Shown here: positions 40,370-51,500 of the stretch, in pieces | Numbering within the stretch: position 1 is the first letter of the stretch | Layout of the letters: each line of letters begins with the position of its first letter | Assembly: GCA_947243795.1 (NCBI GenBank) | Contig: OX365940.1 | Span: 620,001-684,000, forward strand | Reading direction: 5' to 3' | From: Saccharomyces uvarum | Lineage: Eukaryota; Ascomycota; Saccharomycetes; Saccharomycetales; Saccharomycetaceae | DNA length: 64,000 bases | Notes under the pieces: generated by a model | What the model was told of the DNA's origin: nothing | Database searches by the model: none | What the model saw: only the letters and a program-made list of their open reading frames with translations | Program-made: the position numbers and the translations under genes

Positions 40370-43249
40370 TTAATCAACTCTCTTTCTACCAACCAAATGG
40401 TCAGCGATGAGTCTGGTAGCTTGCCAGTGGATGACCTTTGGCATTCTCATAGAGAGTTCAGTCTCATAGTCGTATAATTGTCTAACGGAATTGTAAACGA
40501 CGTGAGAACCCTTAACACAGACGACAGCAGCAGTGTCGGAAATGACCTTGTCATCAGCGTTGAAATTTTCTTCGCCAGCACGAGCTTGAGCAATAGCAGC
40601 TTGGTTGTCTTCGATGAAGCCAACAGCTTTAATGGCCATTCTAGTGGCTCTTGTTCTATCAATTGGGGATGGTAAACCACCTTGTTGGACATGACCTGGG
40701 TAAGCTGGCTTAGCATCGAATCTACCATCGGCTTCAGCAGTGATAACGTCAGCCAATTTAGTGGCAGATAAAGCCCTAGAAGCGTTTGTACTCTTCAAGA
40801 TCAGTTTACCGAATCTACCTCTACCTTCAGCCTTTTCGAAAGATTTGGCCAAGTATTCAATATCTTCGGATAATTGTTCTAATGAGATACCTTCTTCTGG
40901 AACATAGGAGACTTGAGCACCTACAGCCAAGGAAGCGTAAGTTGCCAAGTAACCGGAGTTACCACCTTGACAGTCGACAACAAAAGCTCTGCCCCTAGTG
41001 GAAGAAGCAGATTGTTTAACGACATCACAGTATTCCATCAAGGCGTTCAAAGCGGTATCGGAACCTAGGGAGTATTCGGTACCTGGAACGTTGTTGGACA
41101 AAGTAGCGGGTATCAAGACCATTGGGATTCTGAAGGCTGGATAACTTTCTCTTGCTCTTTCTAATTGATGTAAAGATTCAAAAGCCTCGAAACCACCGAC
41201 AATGATCAAACCGTCAAATTGGTATTTTTGGAAGTAGTAAGCAATCATACCTAGATCGGCTTCCTCTGGGGTGACTCTGTTAGTACCGATTTCAGAACCA
41301 CCACGGGATTGCCATCCTAGCATGTCTTTCCAGTTCAAAGAACGGACACTTTCATGTCTTGCCAAACCAGACCAACCGTTGTAAATGGCATATGGTCTGT
41401 GACCTTGAGACATACAGTAGGTTGCCATGGAGTAAACGGCAGAGTTGATACCACCGGCTGGGGCACCGACGTTAACAATGGCGATTTTCAATCTCTTGTC
41501 CTTTGGTAACTTTGGTTCGTTGTGGTCAGCAGAGTTAATAGCCATGAAATTGTTCAAATGTTCAATGAACTCAGTGTCTCTTAGTGACATAGCTCTCTTG
41601 AAATCCTTGGCTTGGATAGCTTCAGCAACTGCTTTGGTCAATTTGACAGATTCCATCAATGGCTTACGAACAATCTTGTTTTCGTTAACGGCAATCAATG
41701 GTGATGGAGTGTCTGGACTAGATTCCAAGACAGCGTTGACGGCTTCAAGACCTTGTAAAGTAGCCAAGATACGGTCGTAAGCGACAGCAGTACCACCTCT
41801 TTGAACGTGGCCTAAAGTGGTGATTCTTGTGTCTAAACCTAATCTGTCAACAAGGACTTTATGAACGTCACCTGGAGAGATAGGAGTCAAATCAGCAGAA
41901 ATGGCACCTTCAGCAACAACAACGATGGTAGTTCTCTTACCTCTCGATCTATGCTTGGAGACGATGTCACACATTTGATCTTGCCATTCACTGGAAGTGG
42001 CAGGTTTTTCTGGAATAAAGATGTAGTCAGCAGATGTGGCAATACCAGCCAATAGAGCCAACCAACCACAGTTTCTACCCATGACTTCGACGACGAAAGC
42101 TCTCGAGTGAGAGTTAGCAGTGGCTTCAACGTAATCGATAGCCTTACAGATTCTGTCCAAGGCGGAATAAGCACCGATGGTAGCATCAGTAGTAGACATA
42201 TCGTTATCGATAGAACCCACAGTACCACAAATGTTCAAATGCTTCATTCTTTCGAATTGTTCATTGGAGATTCTATTTGTTTTCAATAGTTCGTCGATTA
42301 AAGAAGGCCATTCGGATCTGAATAGATCGGCACCGGTTAAAGAACCGTCACCACCACAAACGATCAAAGCATCGACACCGGCTTCAATCAAATGTTGAGC
42401 ACCCAATAGTCTACCTTCACGCTTCTTGAATTCCATACAACGGGCAGTACCGATGTTGGTACCACCTTCAGCGGACCAACCACGGACGTCTTCCCAGTGG
42501 AATTCCTTGATGTATTCTGGACCACCACGGACCAAACCTTCGTAACCTTCCATGACGACAAAGGCACGACAGCCCTTGAAGATAGCGGAACGCACAATGG
42601 CTCTGACGTTAGAGTTCATACCTGGCGCATCACCACCGGAAGTCATAACAGCAATGGCCTTTTGAGGTTTGTTAGAGGCCTTTGGCAAGGATGGGTAAGT
42701 GTCGGAGGTTTTCATGCGGTAAGCCAAATCGGTGTAAGAATGTGCCTTAGATGAGAGGCCGGATCTAGCGGAGTGCTCTGGAGCAGGTGGTGGGGTTGGC
42801 TTGGTAGAGACGGCATTCTTGGTGGAAGTGACACCAACAACGTTTCCCAATGGGTCGAGAGTGTATAATTGCATTGGGAAGAGTTCTGTTGGGTAGCCTT
42901 GAAGAGGAGCGTTCATGGCGTTTAGAGAGTCCTTGACAGCCAAGATGTCCGATGTGTTGAACACAAGGGATTGAGTGGCATGTGATCTCCAGTCTTGAGT
43001 CTTGGTGATACTGCTCAATTCCTTTAAATGAGCATCCACGTTTTTCTTAGTTTTTTCATCAGGGCGTAGCAAAATTTTCAAAGAGATGGAATCATTAGAT
43101 AACAAAGTGGAGGTTTCATCAGGAGAAGCACGGTTTTCCAATGACAAAAACTTGGCGTAAAAATCTATGGCAGCTTTGTAAGATTGAACGGAATAGGCAG
43201 TGACGGTACAATAAGAAGTACCATTCACAAAAGGAGCAGTAACAGTCAT
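40370..43249 (-). CDS. PFK2: 6-phosphofructokinase beta subunit
   Basis: A 959-residue subunit of the heterooctameric glycolytic phosphofructokinase, the known length. The N-terminal ~190 residues are a glyoxalase-like domain specific to fungal enzymes. Two duplicated PFK halves follow: the first with MTSGGDAPGMN, CGGDGSLTGAD, CGTVGSIDND and LGHVQRGG, and the second with NVGAPAGGIN and HVQQGG, adapted for allosteric binding. Codon use is strongly biased, as in other glycolytic genes, so the reverse strand shows many long spurious ORFs. The gene is divergent from YMR206W across a 1.07-kb promoter. Confidence 0.98.
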   Translation of the reverse strand: MTVTAPFVNGTSYCTVTAYSVQSYKAAIDFYAKFLSLENRASPDETSTLLSNDSISLKILLRPDEKTKKNVDAHLKELSSITKTQDWRSHATQSLVFNTSDILAVKDSLNAMNAPLQGYPTELFPMQLYTLDPLGNVVGVTSTKNAVSTKPTPPPAPEHSARSGLSSKAHSYTDLAYRMKTSDTYPSLPKASNKPQKAIAVMTSGGDAPGMNSNVRAIVRSAIFKGCRAFVVMEGYEGLVRGGPEYIKEFHWEDVRGWSAEGGTNIGTARCMEFKKREGRLLGAQHLIEAGVDALIVCGGDGSLTGADLFRSEWPSLIDELLKTNRISNEQFERMKHLNICGTVGSIDNDMSTTDATIGAYSALDRICKAIDYVEATANSHSRAFVVEVMGRNCGWLALLAGIATSADYIFIPEKPATSSEWQDQMCDIVSKHRSRGKRTTIVVVAEGAISADLTPISPGDVHKVLVDRLGLDTRITTLGHVQRGGTAVAYDRILATLQGLEAVNAVLESSPDTPSPLIAVNENKIVRKPLMESVKLTKAVAEAIQAKDFKRAMSLRDTEFIEHLNNFMAINSADHNEPKLPKDKRLKIAIVNVGAPAGGINSAVYSMATYCMSQGHRPYAIYNGWSGLARHESVRSLNWKDMLGWQSRGGSEIGTNRVTPEEADLGMIAYYFQKYQFDGLIIVGGFEAFESLHQLERARESYPAFRIPMVLIPATLSNNVPGTEYSLGSDTALNALMEYCDVVKQSASSTRGRAFVVDCQGGNSGYLATYASLAVGAQVSYVPEEGISLEQLSEDIEYLAKSFEKAEGRGRFGKLILKSTNASRALSATKLADVITAEADGRFDAKPAYPGHVQQGGLPSPIDRTRATRMAIKAVGFIEDNQAAIAQARAGEENFNADDKVISDTAAVVCVKGSHVVYNSVRQLYDYETELSMRMPKVIHWQATRLIADHLVGRKRVD

Positions 43250-44322
43250 TGCGTATGGTTAGTTCTTGGCCAATGCTAAACTATTCTCTAAATCTAGTTC
43301 TATTGTTGAAATGAAAAGGAAGAAAGACTTATTAAGCAAAATAAAAAAAAAAATTTTTTTCTTGAAACTCACACTTGGAGGAAAGATAAGAAGCTTTAAA
43401 CAAGGAAGTAACAAATAGAGGACAAAAGAAGAAAAAATATATATTGTTTTATAAAATGCAAGTAGGGAAAAATTAAGAAGAGCGGATAAACAAAAAAGGC
43501 AGGAAAAAACAACAGAATGAAGCGAGAGACTTCAGTGAGACGTAATAAATGGATAATGAACAAAAGACCGAATGAAAGGCCGATTAAACATGGCAAACAA
43601 AAGATTTCACCGATCAATTCAATGGATTGAAAGTAATCTTTTCTCAGGCTGATTCATTGCGTTGCCGTCATAACGTTATACGTAGGAAAAAAAAAAACCG
43701 CAATCACGTAACTCGAACTTCCACTAATTGCTGCCAGATGCCAGGTGCACGGGTGGTCACCCACGGAACGAAAAAAAAAAAAATTCAAAAAAAAGAGGAA
43801 GCCCGAATAAACGGTGTTACCCTAATGTTTCGTAGACAGTGACTCCGGATTTCACCCCCCCTTGCCTTGATACCCCGGATTTAGTTAACTTTATCTCATT
43901 CTTGGTTTTTTTTTGGTGTGGAGGCGGTAGTGCTAGCGGTAACTGTTAGCGTTGAGAAGGGGGCCTGCGGGACTGGCTGAAACGGGCAATGGTACGAACC
44001 AACAAATCGGTAGGGAACGGCTATGGGTAGCGTTTTTACGCACAGTTTTCATGCAACAGTTAGTATATATTAGTCTGATCTTAGCCTGTAGATAACGATG
44101 AATCTAGATTTGTACTGCCCTTGACTCCCCGGATCATTTGATTTTTCTTGCTCTCTCTCTTTCTTTATTGCTTAGTCAGGTCGTTGATGGTATTAGAAAG
44201 CAAGTATATACTCTAGCATAGCTTTTCATATCATTTTTGCCGTCATTCGGAGACTGTACAGACCTATTGTGTGACATTCGCCGTACTAACACCCTTCATT
44301 AGACAACGCACCAAACACAACC
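43250..44322. promoter_or_regulatory. Divergent promoter region PFK2 / YMR206W
   Basis: A 1.07-kb spacer between divergent genes. The part next to PFK2 is dominated by poly-A/T runs and GGAAG (CTTCC on the PFK2 strand) motifs of the Gcr1 type, common in glycolytic promoters. The part next to YMR206W (43840-44030) is richer in G and C. No RNA gene or convincing small ORF was found. Confidence 0.5.
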
Positions 44323-45261
44323 ATGTTGAGCACCAGTAGCAATAGACCTATATCTGCCCATTTGACTATTCATTACAAACCGATCCAGGAGGAAGAGGAG
44401 GAAAAGAGGAGCGGAGGTAGAGGAAGCAGTCGTCGCGACGACTGCTTCCTGGAGAGCGACAGGTCTCCGACTCCCAACAGGAAACACGAGTTCATCAAGA
44501 CAGTGCTTAACATAAACGATGATGACACCGAGTTTTCAGACCCCTGCTCTCCGTTCACAAAGTCGCAGGACGCCACAAGCGGCACGAACCTGTTCGGAGA
44601 CTTCTTATCTAAAAGACAGCAGAGGCTGTCGAATTCCATGAACATTCACGATCTCTATCAGTGCGTGCATAACTTGTCGTCAAGCGCCACCAATAACAAT
44701 AATCACCAGTTCATAGCCAGAAGGTTCAGCGACTCGCACATCCCTTCTTTGCATCACCGCCAGCAGCAGACGACAACATCGAAGAATTTTGTACAATCTC
44801 CAAAGAACCTTCAAAGGATCGCCTCCTACGCGGCAGATTCCGACCAAAGAGTCAAGTATCTGCCAAACTACCACCAGTCCGCTCCTTTTACCGCCTCGTC
44901 AGCGGCGACTTCAAGGGCGGCTAAACCAAGAAAACTCCCTGACGACGACAATACAAAATATGTACTTCAGCTACAGCTCTCGTCGTCCCACTCACAACCT
45001 GCCTCGCCACCACATCAACCGGACCGACGCCCTTCTTGCTCTTCTTTCGCCTGCTCGTCATCTTCCTCTTCATGTTCATCTATGTCCGTCTCAGATCCGA
45101 ATAACGTAACAGCATATGAAACAAACGGCGCCCGCCCTCAGTTCCCCAGTGACCAGCCTTTAGACATTTCAAGTCCATGCACGAGGCATCACCATAGAAG
45201 AAACTCCATCGCTGTCAAATTTGATAAGGTATTATATAAAAAACAACAAAATAGCGATTAG
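44323..45261 (+). CDS. YMR206W orthologue, unknown function
   Basis: A 312-residue disordered, Ser/His/Gln/Arg-rich protein starting at the ATG at 44323. It is syntenic with YMR206W (about 313 residues). I see no domain, membrane segment or catalytic motif. Short, more structured motifs recur near residues 52-70 (KHEFIKTVLNINDDDTEFSDP), 80-100 (FGDFLSKRQQRLSNSMNIHDLYQ) and the C-terminus (HHRRNSIAVKFDKVLYK), with possible basophilic phosphorylation sites (RRNS, RRFS). A paralog, YNR014W, is known in S. cerevisiae. A perfect 30-bp palindrome lies in codons about 33-43. Confidence 0.88.
   Translation: MLSTSSNRPISAHLTIHYKPIQEEEEEKRSGGRGSSRRDDCFLESDRSPTPNRKHEFIKTVLNINDDDTEFSDPCSPFTKSQDATSGTNLFGDFLSKRQQRLSNSMNIHDLYQCVHNLSSSATNNNNHQFIARRFSDSHIPSLHHRQQQTTTSKNFVQSPKNLQRIASYAADSDQRVKYLPNYHQSAPFTASSAATSRAAKPRKLPDDDNTKYVLQLQLSSSHSQPASPPHQPDRRPSCSSFACSSSSSSCSSMSVSDPNNVTAYETNGARPQFPSDQPLDISSPCTRHHHRRNSIAVKFDKVLYKKQQNSD
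44421..44450. repeat. Perfect 30-bp palindrome inside YMR206W
   Basis: Bases 44421-44435 are the exact reverse complement of 44436-44450 with no spacer; the centre is CGTCGCGACG. It is in frame within YMR206W, coding for Ser-Ser-Arg-Arg-Asp-Asp-Cys-Phe near residues 35-42. Confidence 0.95.
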
Positions 45262-45401
45262 AACACTCTCCTCGCACACAGGCTTGGCGCAGCTAGATAA
45301 CACGATATGCTTAAAAAACTATTTTTACGATTTGACGAACACCCCCCTCCATTTTACTGTTATTGCTCTCATCTTTAATATACATATATTCGCAAACACA
45401 C

Positions 45402-45425
<24 letters not shown>
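45402..45425. repeat. (AT)12 microsatellite in the YMR206W / HFA1 convergent spacer
   Basis: Twelve AT units are flanked by CA/TG repeats (ACACAC on both sides); a second shorter TA run lies at about 45477-45490. They lie in the 298-bp spacer between two stop codons and may also serve as 3'-end efficiency elements. Confidence 0.9.
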
Positions 45426-45432
<7 letters not shown>

Positions 45433-45559
45433 CACATTTTTTATTCAAAATGATATTGTTGCATTTTTACTTAGTCTATATATATATATACACATGGGAA
45501 AAAGTAAAGTCCCAATTTGTGGTGATCCAGGGGCTATTTTGTATAATTGAGCTACACAC

Positions 45560-48500
45560 CTACTTCTTAGGCTTAGTGCCCATTAATTTAGTCAGTTCTT
45601 TGAGGACAATGTTCCCGTTTTTGTCTTCAAATTTCTTTTTTAGTTCATTAATAAACAGTGAAATTTCAAACTTTTCAATATTCTTGTCAATTTCTTTGGA
45701 ATTTTTCTCTATGAATTCCGCTACTGCCCGATCGTCGTTTCCATCCAGCCGGCTATACCATGACTGAGCTATTTTCAACAACTCGCCATACTTCATTACT
45801 GTCTTATTGTCGCAGATTTTACTTTGCATTCTTTTAATAACTTGTCCCTCATTCAGTCTTCTCCTTAATCTCCAGTATAAAAATCTACGTGACTTAGTCC
45901 ATTCCAATTCCTTTCGGATCACCCCCTTAACCAGCATCCTAGCAGATCTGTCATGCAGATCTGCAAACTGTATACTTATTTGGTTATAAATGGGCATCAA
46001 CTGCCTCTCTCTGACTTTCAACCTCTTAGTAAGGTCATTTTGTTTCTCCAACGATAATTTTTTCTCTGTCAACGTTCTTCTCAAATGTCCATACGTAGAA
46101 TCTAATCGAATCATCGTCTCTATCATCTTCTCTTTACGATACTTGATACTGACCACTCCATCAGGTTCCAGCACGCCTCCCCTAGATTCAACATCAGCAT
46201 ACATTTCCATTTGCTCGGGATTAATGGTCGGATCTACAACAACCCATGATCCGCCTCTTAGTTCACCCAAAGGCGGGATATATATCAGTATTGGTTGTTT
46301 ATAGTCAACTAAAGCGTCAACAATGAACGATCCATATTTCAACACCTCATTATACATATCTCTTTGACCGCCAGAAAACCCCCTCCAATTGGCTAAAATA
46401 ATCAGTGGTAACTGTTCACCATAGTTGAAATCATTTATAGTTTGAGCTGTTTTAAATGCAGAATTTGGATACCAAACTTGTCCCGCTTCTTTGATTGAAA
46501 ACTCTGATGACTTCAGGTTAGCTGGATCAGCAGGGACGACGTCTTCGATAGTTTTTGTACCCACTGCAATCACACCCACAGGAATACCTCCAAGACGTGC
46601 TCTTCCAACAATTACGCCTTTAGCCCATCCAGACAATGTCTCGAAAAATGAGCCCTTATCAAAAAGACCGGACTGAAAATGACCATTTACGTCCGACTTA
46701 CCTTCTATCAACCACCTTGTCTCATATGGCACTTGCTTGACCGGCTTGAAGCCTACATCCCTATCCCATCTATCCGTTGTTTCAAGAATTGGGATGCTCA
46801 TATCTCTTTCAGCGGGAATATATGATAACCAAGTCAATATTTGTTCGATGGCCTTCATGTCATTACTGGCCGTTAAATGCGTTATCCCATTTCTATACAT
46901 AACTTGTGTACCACCTATCTGTAAGTTGGATGTATAGATTTCTGTGCCCAAGACTTTGTTAATAGCTGATACTCCCGTCAGTATTATAGGCTTATTTTCG
47001 ACTTGAATAGTTCGCTGTCCCAGTCTAACTAAGTAAGAACCTATACCAACAGACCTACAAGTAACTGCTGTGATAGTAAATATATCCTTGTATGCTTTTG
47101 AAGTAGCACCGGCAATTAAACCTGATCCTTGCAGACATTCAACCCCTAAACCTTCTTCGGATCCTACTATCGTTTTGATAATGTATCTTTCCTCACCGTA
47201 TACCATTCTGTGTTCTACTATTACTGAATTTTCTTTTCCGGTATCTTTAAGATGTTTCATGTCGTTTGGTGTTAAATACAAGTACTGGAAACCTTTTGTG
47301 GGATCGGAGGGATCATCCCATGCCACATGAAACAACGGTATCAGCTCTTCGGCTATACCGAGTTTAGCACCCGAATTGGCTGCCAAATATATTCTCGGGA
47401 TACCTTTTTCTCTTGCATAATTTGTAACTTTATTAAAAAACGAGTCTTCCTTCGGTCCAAAAGATCCAATGTTGAAGGTGATATCATTAGATATCACAAT
47501 CATTTTGCGCCCTTTTGGGTATTCGGGTGTCTGAACTGCCATTTCGAAAGCAACCATTCCTATATTATTATTGCCTGGTTGCCTGTTTACCTTGATTAAA
47601 TTTCCGTTTTGTTCGATCAGTTCAGTCCACTTGAAAAAATTGTCCTTTAAACTTTGCTTTGGAAAATATCTCTTCCATTGATGAATGGCGGCTTGACGGA
47701 ACAAATCTGGAAAGTCGTAGACGTACGTTGTACCCATAAACTGAGCCTTGTATCTTTTGGGTTGTAACCAGTCCTTGACCGAGTAAGGTAAAGAGACAGA
47801 TTCCTGATCAAAATACCCTTGCTTACTCAGTGAGTTTAATATTATATTACCTTTTTCCCCATTTACTTCATTATATGTTTCAATGTTGATCACATATCCT
47901 GATTTATTAGAAATAAAGAATCGGTGCGGGACGGACTTCATGGTTTCTGGGCATTTGATGAATACCCGAATTTCTATATCTGTGACTCTTTCTTGAAACA
48001 ACCTACTCTCGTGACTTTTGAGAATTTTTTCTAGAATTTCCTTGAAATGGTGTGCTGATATATTAAAAAGTGCTTTGAAATTCAAGAAGACATGATTCAA
48101 GTCCGAATTTGACGTATCAATAGCTTCCAGACAATCTAACATATGACGTACCTGGGCGTCAATTTCTACTTTTAGTTGTCCAAGGGTGGTTGTCTGATCG
48201 TTGACGAGGAAAGAATTTATAACTTTTCTAATAAAAAATCTTTTATCGAGGGGTGTAAATTTGCTTATGCCCTCGAAAATGCGTACATTGCTATCATACG
48301 CGAATAGAGGTCTGATTTTATAGTTTGACATTCTTTCCAACTCCATCGATGATTCGTAGGATGGGTCCATGTTTCTTATTTGAGGAATTTCATTATAAGT
48401 CGTCCCATCAAAAGAGTAGAACTTGACATACGACCCACTTTCTGGGGTAAATGCGAAAGTGATACGACTAAAGCTTAGGTCACTTAAACGCTTTTTATTA

Positions 48501-51500
48501 CCAAAAAGATTAGTCTTCGCACTGCTGATTAAATCTTCTTCATTTTTGAAACGCATGGGAGAGAGCACATTCACAATAAGAGAGTTTCCTCCACTAACGG
48601 GCATATATCCAGAGGTGTTGAACTTTTCATAGAGCACATCTAGCGTCTTTTCCATAGATTCAAAGTCATCTATATGTACAAGAAAACCGAACTTCCTCAA
48701 CGGATCCCTGCTGGGTATGTAAGAAAGTTTAGAAGAGTTTATTTCCTTATTGATGTCATCGTTTGAGCTGAGCAAAATCTTTTCAGATGAATCGAATTGC
48801 CATGACATCAAAACATTTGGTACTTCTTCGTAACCGTTTATGTCATTCAAATGGCAAGGACCATAAGCATACCTTACGTAAATTTCTGATGCAATTCTGC
48901 AAAAAAACATATTTGGATGTCCAAAGAATAAAAACAAATCTTGCAACTGCACCAAATTTGAGTTTATTAAGTTATCAAAATCTTTCACGCATAAATATAT
49001 GTCGTTTTCATGGATTTGCTTGCTGCTTATATTATTTGCGTGCAACTGTAGCATGTTTTCAATGTGCTCTTTTCTCTCCTTGATAGGAGGCAGTGAATCT
49101 CTAATTAACATTGATCTAGCCTTTACAGCAACCCGTTTAGTCAATTTAGATTCTAGGGTTGCCAAATCGTGTAGAACAGTCTTGAATTTTGAGGCAATGC
49201 CGGAGGAATTTTGGCACAATGGTTCATATTCGCGCAAGATCGACATAATCAACTTGTTCTTATTGGATATATTAGCATGAGATAAACTTCTGCTCAAAAG
49301 CTTTCTCAAATTACTTGATTCTTTGTTGCGTAGGTCTAATATATTTCTTTCTTCGTCCACATCATGACTTTCAAAAGCTTTCTCAACAGCGTGATAACTT
49401 TTGATTAACTTGAAGAAAACTTCATATTCGTGATTATCCAAACCATCGTAATACCTTTTGGTAATATCAAGTAGCGGCTGCAAAGCAATGCATAATACAT
49501 GGTCATCCGCGTATTCTTTGACATAGCATTTCAATAACACATGCAGCTCTTCTGCAGGGAAAGAGGTAGAGTTCTCAATTATGCTTTTCAGTTTCTCGTT
49601 TAATTGTTTTGGCAATCTATTACGCACCGCAGAGGCTTGAGATCCCCATTCCGAATAAGGAAGTCTACCGTCTCTCAAGACTTTTATCAATTCCTTTAAA
49701 GAGGTTCCTATTTCAGCACTCTCCCTATACCCCTTGAGGATATTTTTCAATCTACTTAAGAAAGTTCTAAATTTATGGATTGGTCTGCTACCTTCTATTA
49801 TTGGTGGGCCTAAAGCAGGTAGTTCTCCTTGGTATAAAGACGATTCGTTGGCTTTAGAGGGCGCGTCCAAAGTTAATCTCGCTATAACATCGCCAGCTTC
49901 AATGATGGAACCAGGTCGTCCCAATAGCTCAATAATTCCATTAGTTTTAGCTACCAACGGCATCTGCATTTTCATAATTTCAATTTCTGCGTATGGTTGT
50001 CCAGCAGAAATATGGTCACCATTTGAAACTAAATATTTCATTAATTTTCCTGGAGTGGGTGATATCATTTGCGTTGGGTTGAGCTCTGACTCTAAGAATG
50101 TAGTCTTTGAATCTATTAAAAGCCTTGTACCACCAATATCGTCTTTCCAATAAACTGTATGACATTTGCCACCAACAGAGACCAGTAAACAATCGTTGGA
50201 TAGCCTTTGAACATCAACTTCACATTGTGAATTGTTGATAGAGAGTACGAAGCGCTCTTCAGAGGACTGTGAAACCGTGAATAGATACTTCTTATTATTG
50301 AAAATGAAGTCCATAGGGAATTTCGTTTTCAGCAAGTTTCTGGGAGGAACTTGGCCTCTTTGCAATAGTTTCAAGTAACTGTTCCTTATTCCTTCTGTAA
50401 CGACGTATGCTTTCATTGCCGCACCACAGATAACAGTAAGCATAGGATCCAACTTGATATCGGAGCTGAGGTTTTTCAAAATCAAATCATCCAGCCAACC
50501 AGTGGTTATATTATTGTTACCAAAATCATCAGTTTCCAATAGCTTAATGAGGTATTCTACAGGTGTTTTAAATTCTCCACGAACAGAAAAGTCCTTTAGA
50601 GCTAGGACCATATTCTGCTTTGCATCTTGCCTATCATTACCTATTGCAAAAATGTGGCCAAATTGAGAATCTGAGAATGAGTGGATAGCGCCATTATTTC
50701 CCACCGAAAAGTAGCCCCAAACATTGGGAGACGAACGAAAATTGAGCTCGTGAAGTTTCCCAGTGGATGGTTTAAAACCTTCATTAGGGTCTTCTGAAGT
50801 GATTCTACATGAGATGCAGTGACCCTTTGGTTTAGGTCTTGGCAAAGTTTTAAAATCAATCCGTGAAGTCCCCGTGGGGTCTAAACCATACAACTTTCTA
50901 ATATCACTTATCCTATGCATGGGAATGCCCATAGCAATTTGCAATTGAGCAGCGGGAAGATTTACTCCAGATATCATTTCAGTGGTTGGATGTTCCACTT
51001 GCAATCTTGGATTCAATTCTAAAAAATAGTACTTATCATCCTTCGGCGAATATAAATATTCAACAGTGCCCGCGGAAACGTAACCTACGAGTTCACCTAG
51101 TCGAATTGCTGCGTGCTCCATTTCATCAAATGTTTCAGGCTTGGTTATAGTTACTGGTGCTTCTTCTATAACCTTTTGGTGCCGCCTTTGTATAGAACAA
51201 TCTCTTCCAAATAACGATATATTGGTACCGTATTGGTCAGCTAATAGCTGAACCTCTAAATGACGTGCATCGGTGACCACTTTCATAACAAACATTGGTG
51301 ATCCGGGAGATTCATTCACGGCCTGACGGTAGAATGTAATAAAGTCATCCTCTTTGTCCACTTGTCTAATGCCTTTACCTCCGCCACCTTCAGATGCCTT
51401 AATCATTACCGGGAACCCTATAGATTTAGCCTTTTCTAAGGCATCCTCAGGGGAGGAACAGCATCCCCTTGCATATACCTCATCTGGAACAGACACCAGC

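Noticed and set aside
40447-42754. Many long frames on both strands across PFK2
   Set aside because: Biased codon use of a glycolytic gene leaves the other frames open; no conserved domain in them.
45363-45767. 134-codon plus-strand ORF over the AT microsatellite
   Set aside because: Most of it is a Tyr/Ile repeat translated from the TA run, plus the reverse of the HFA1 3' end.
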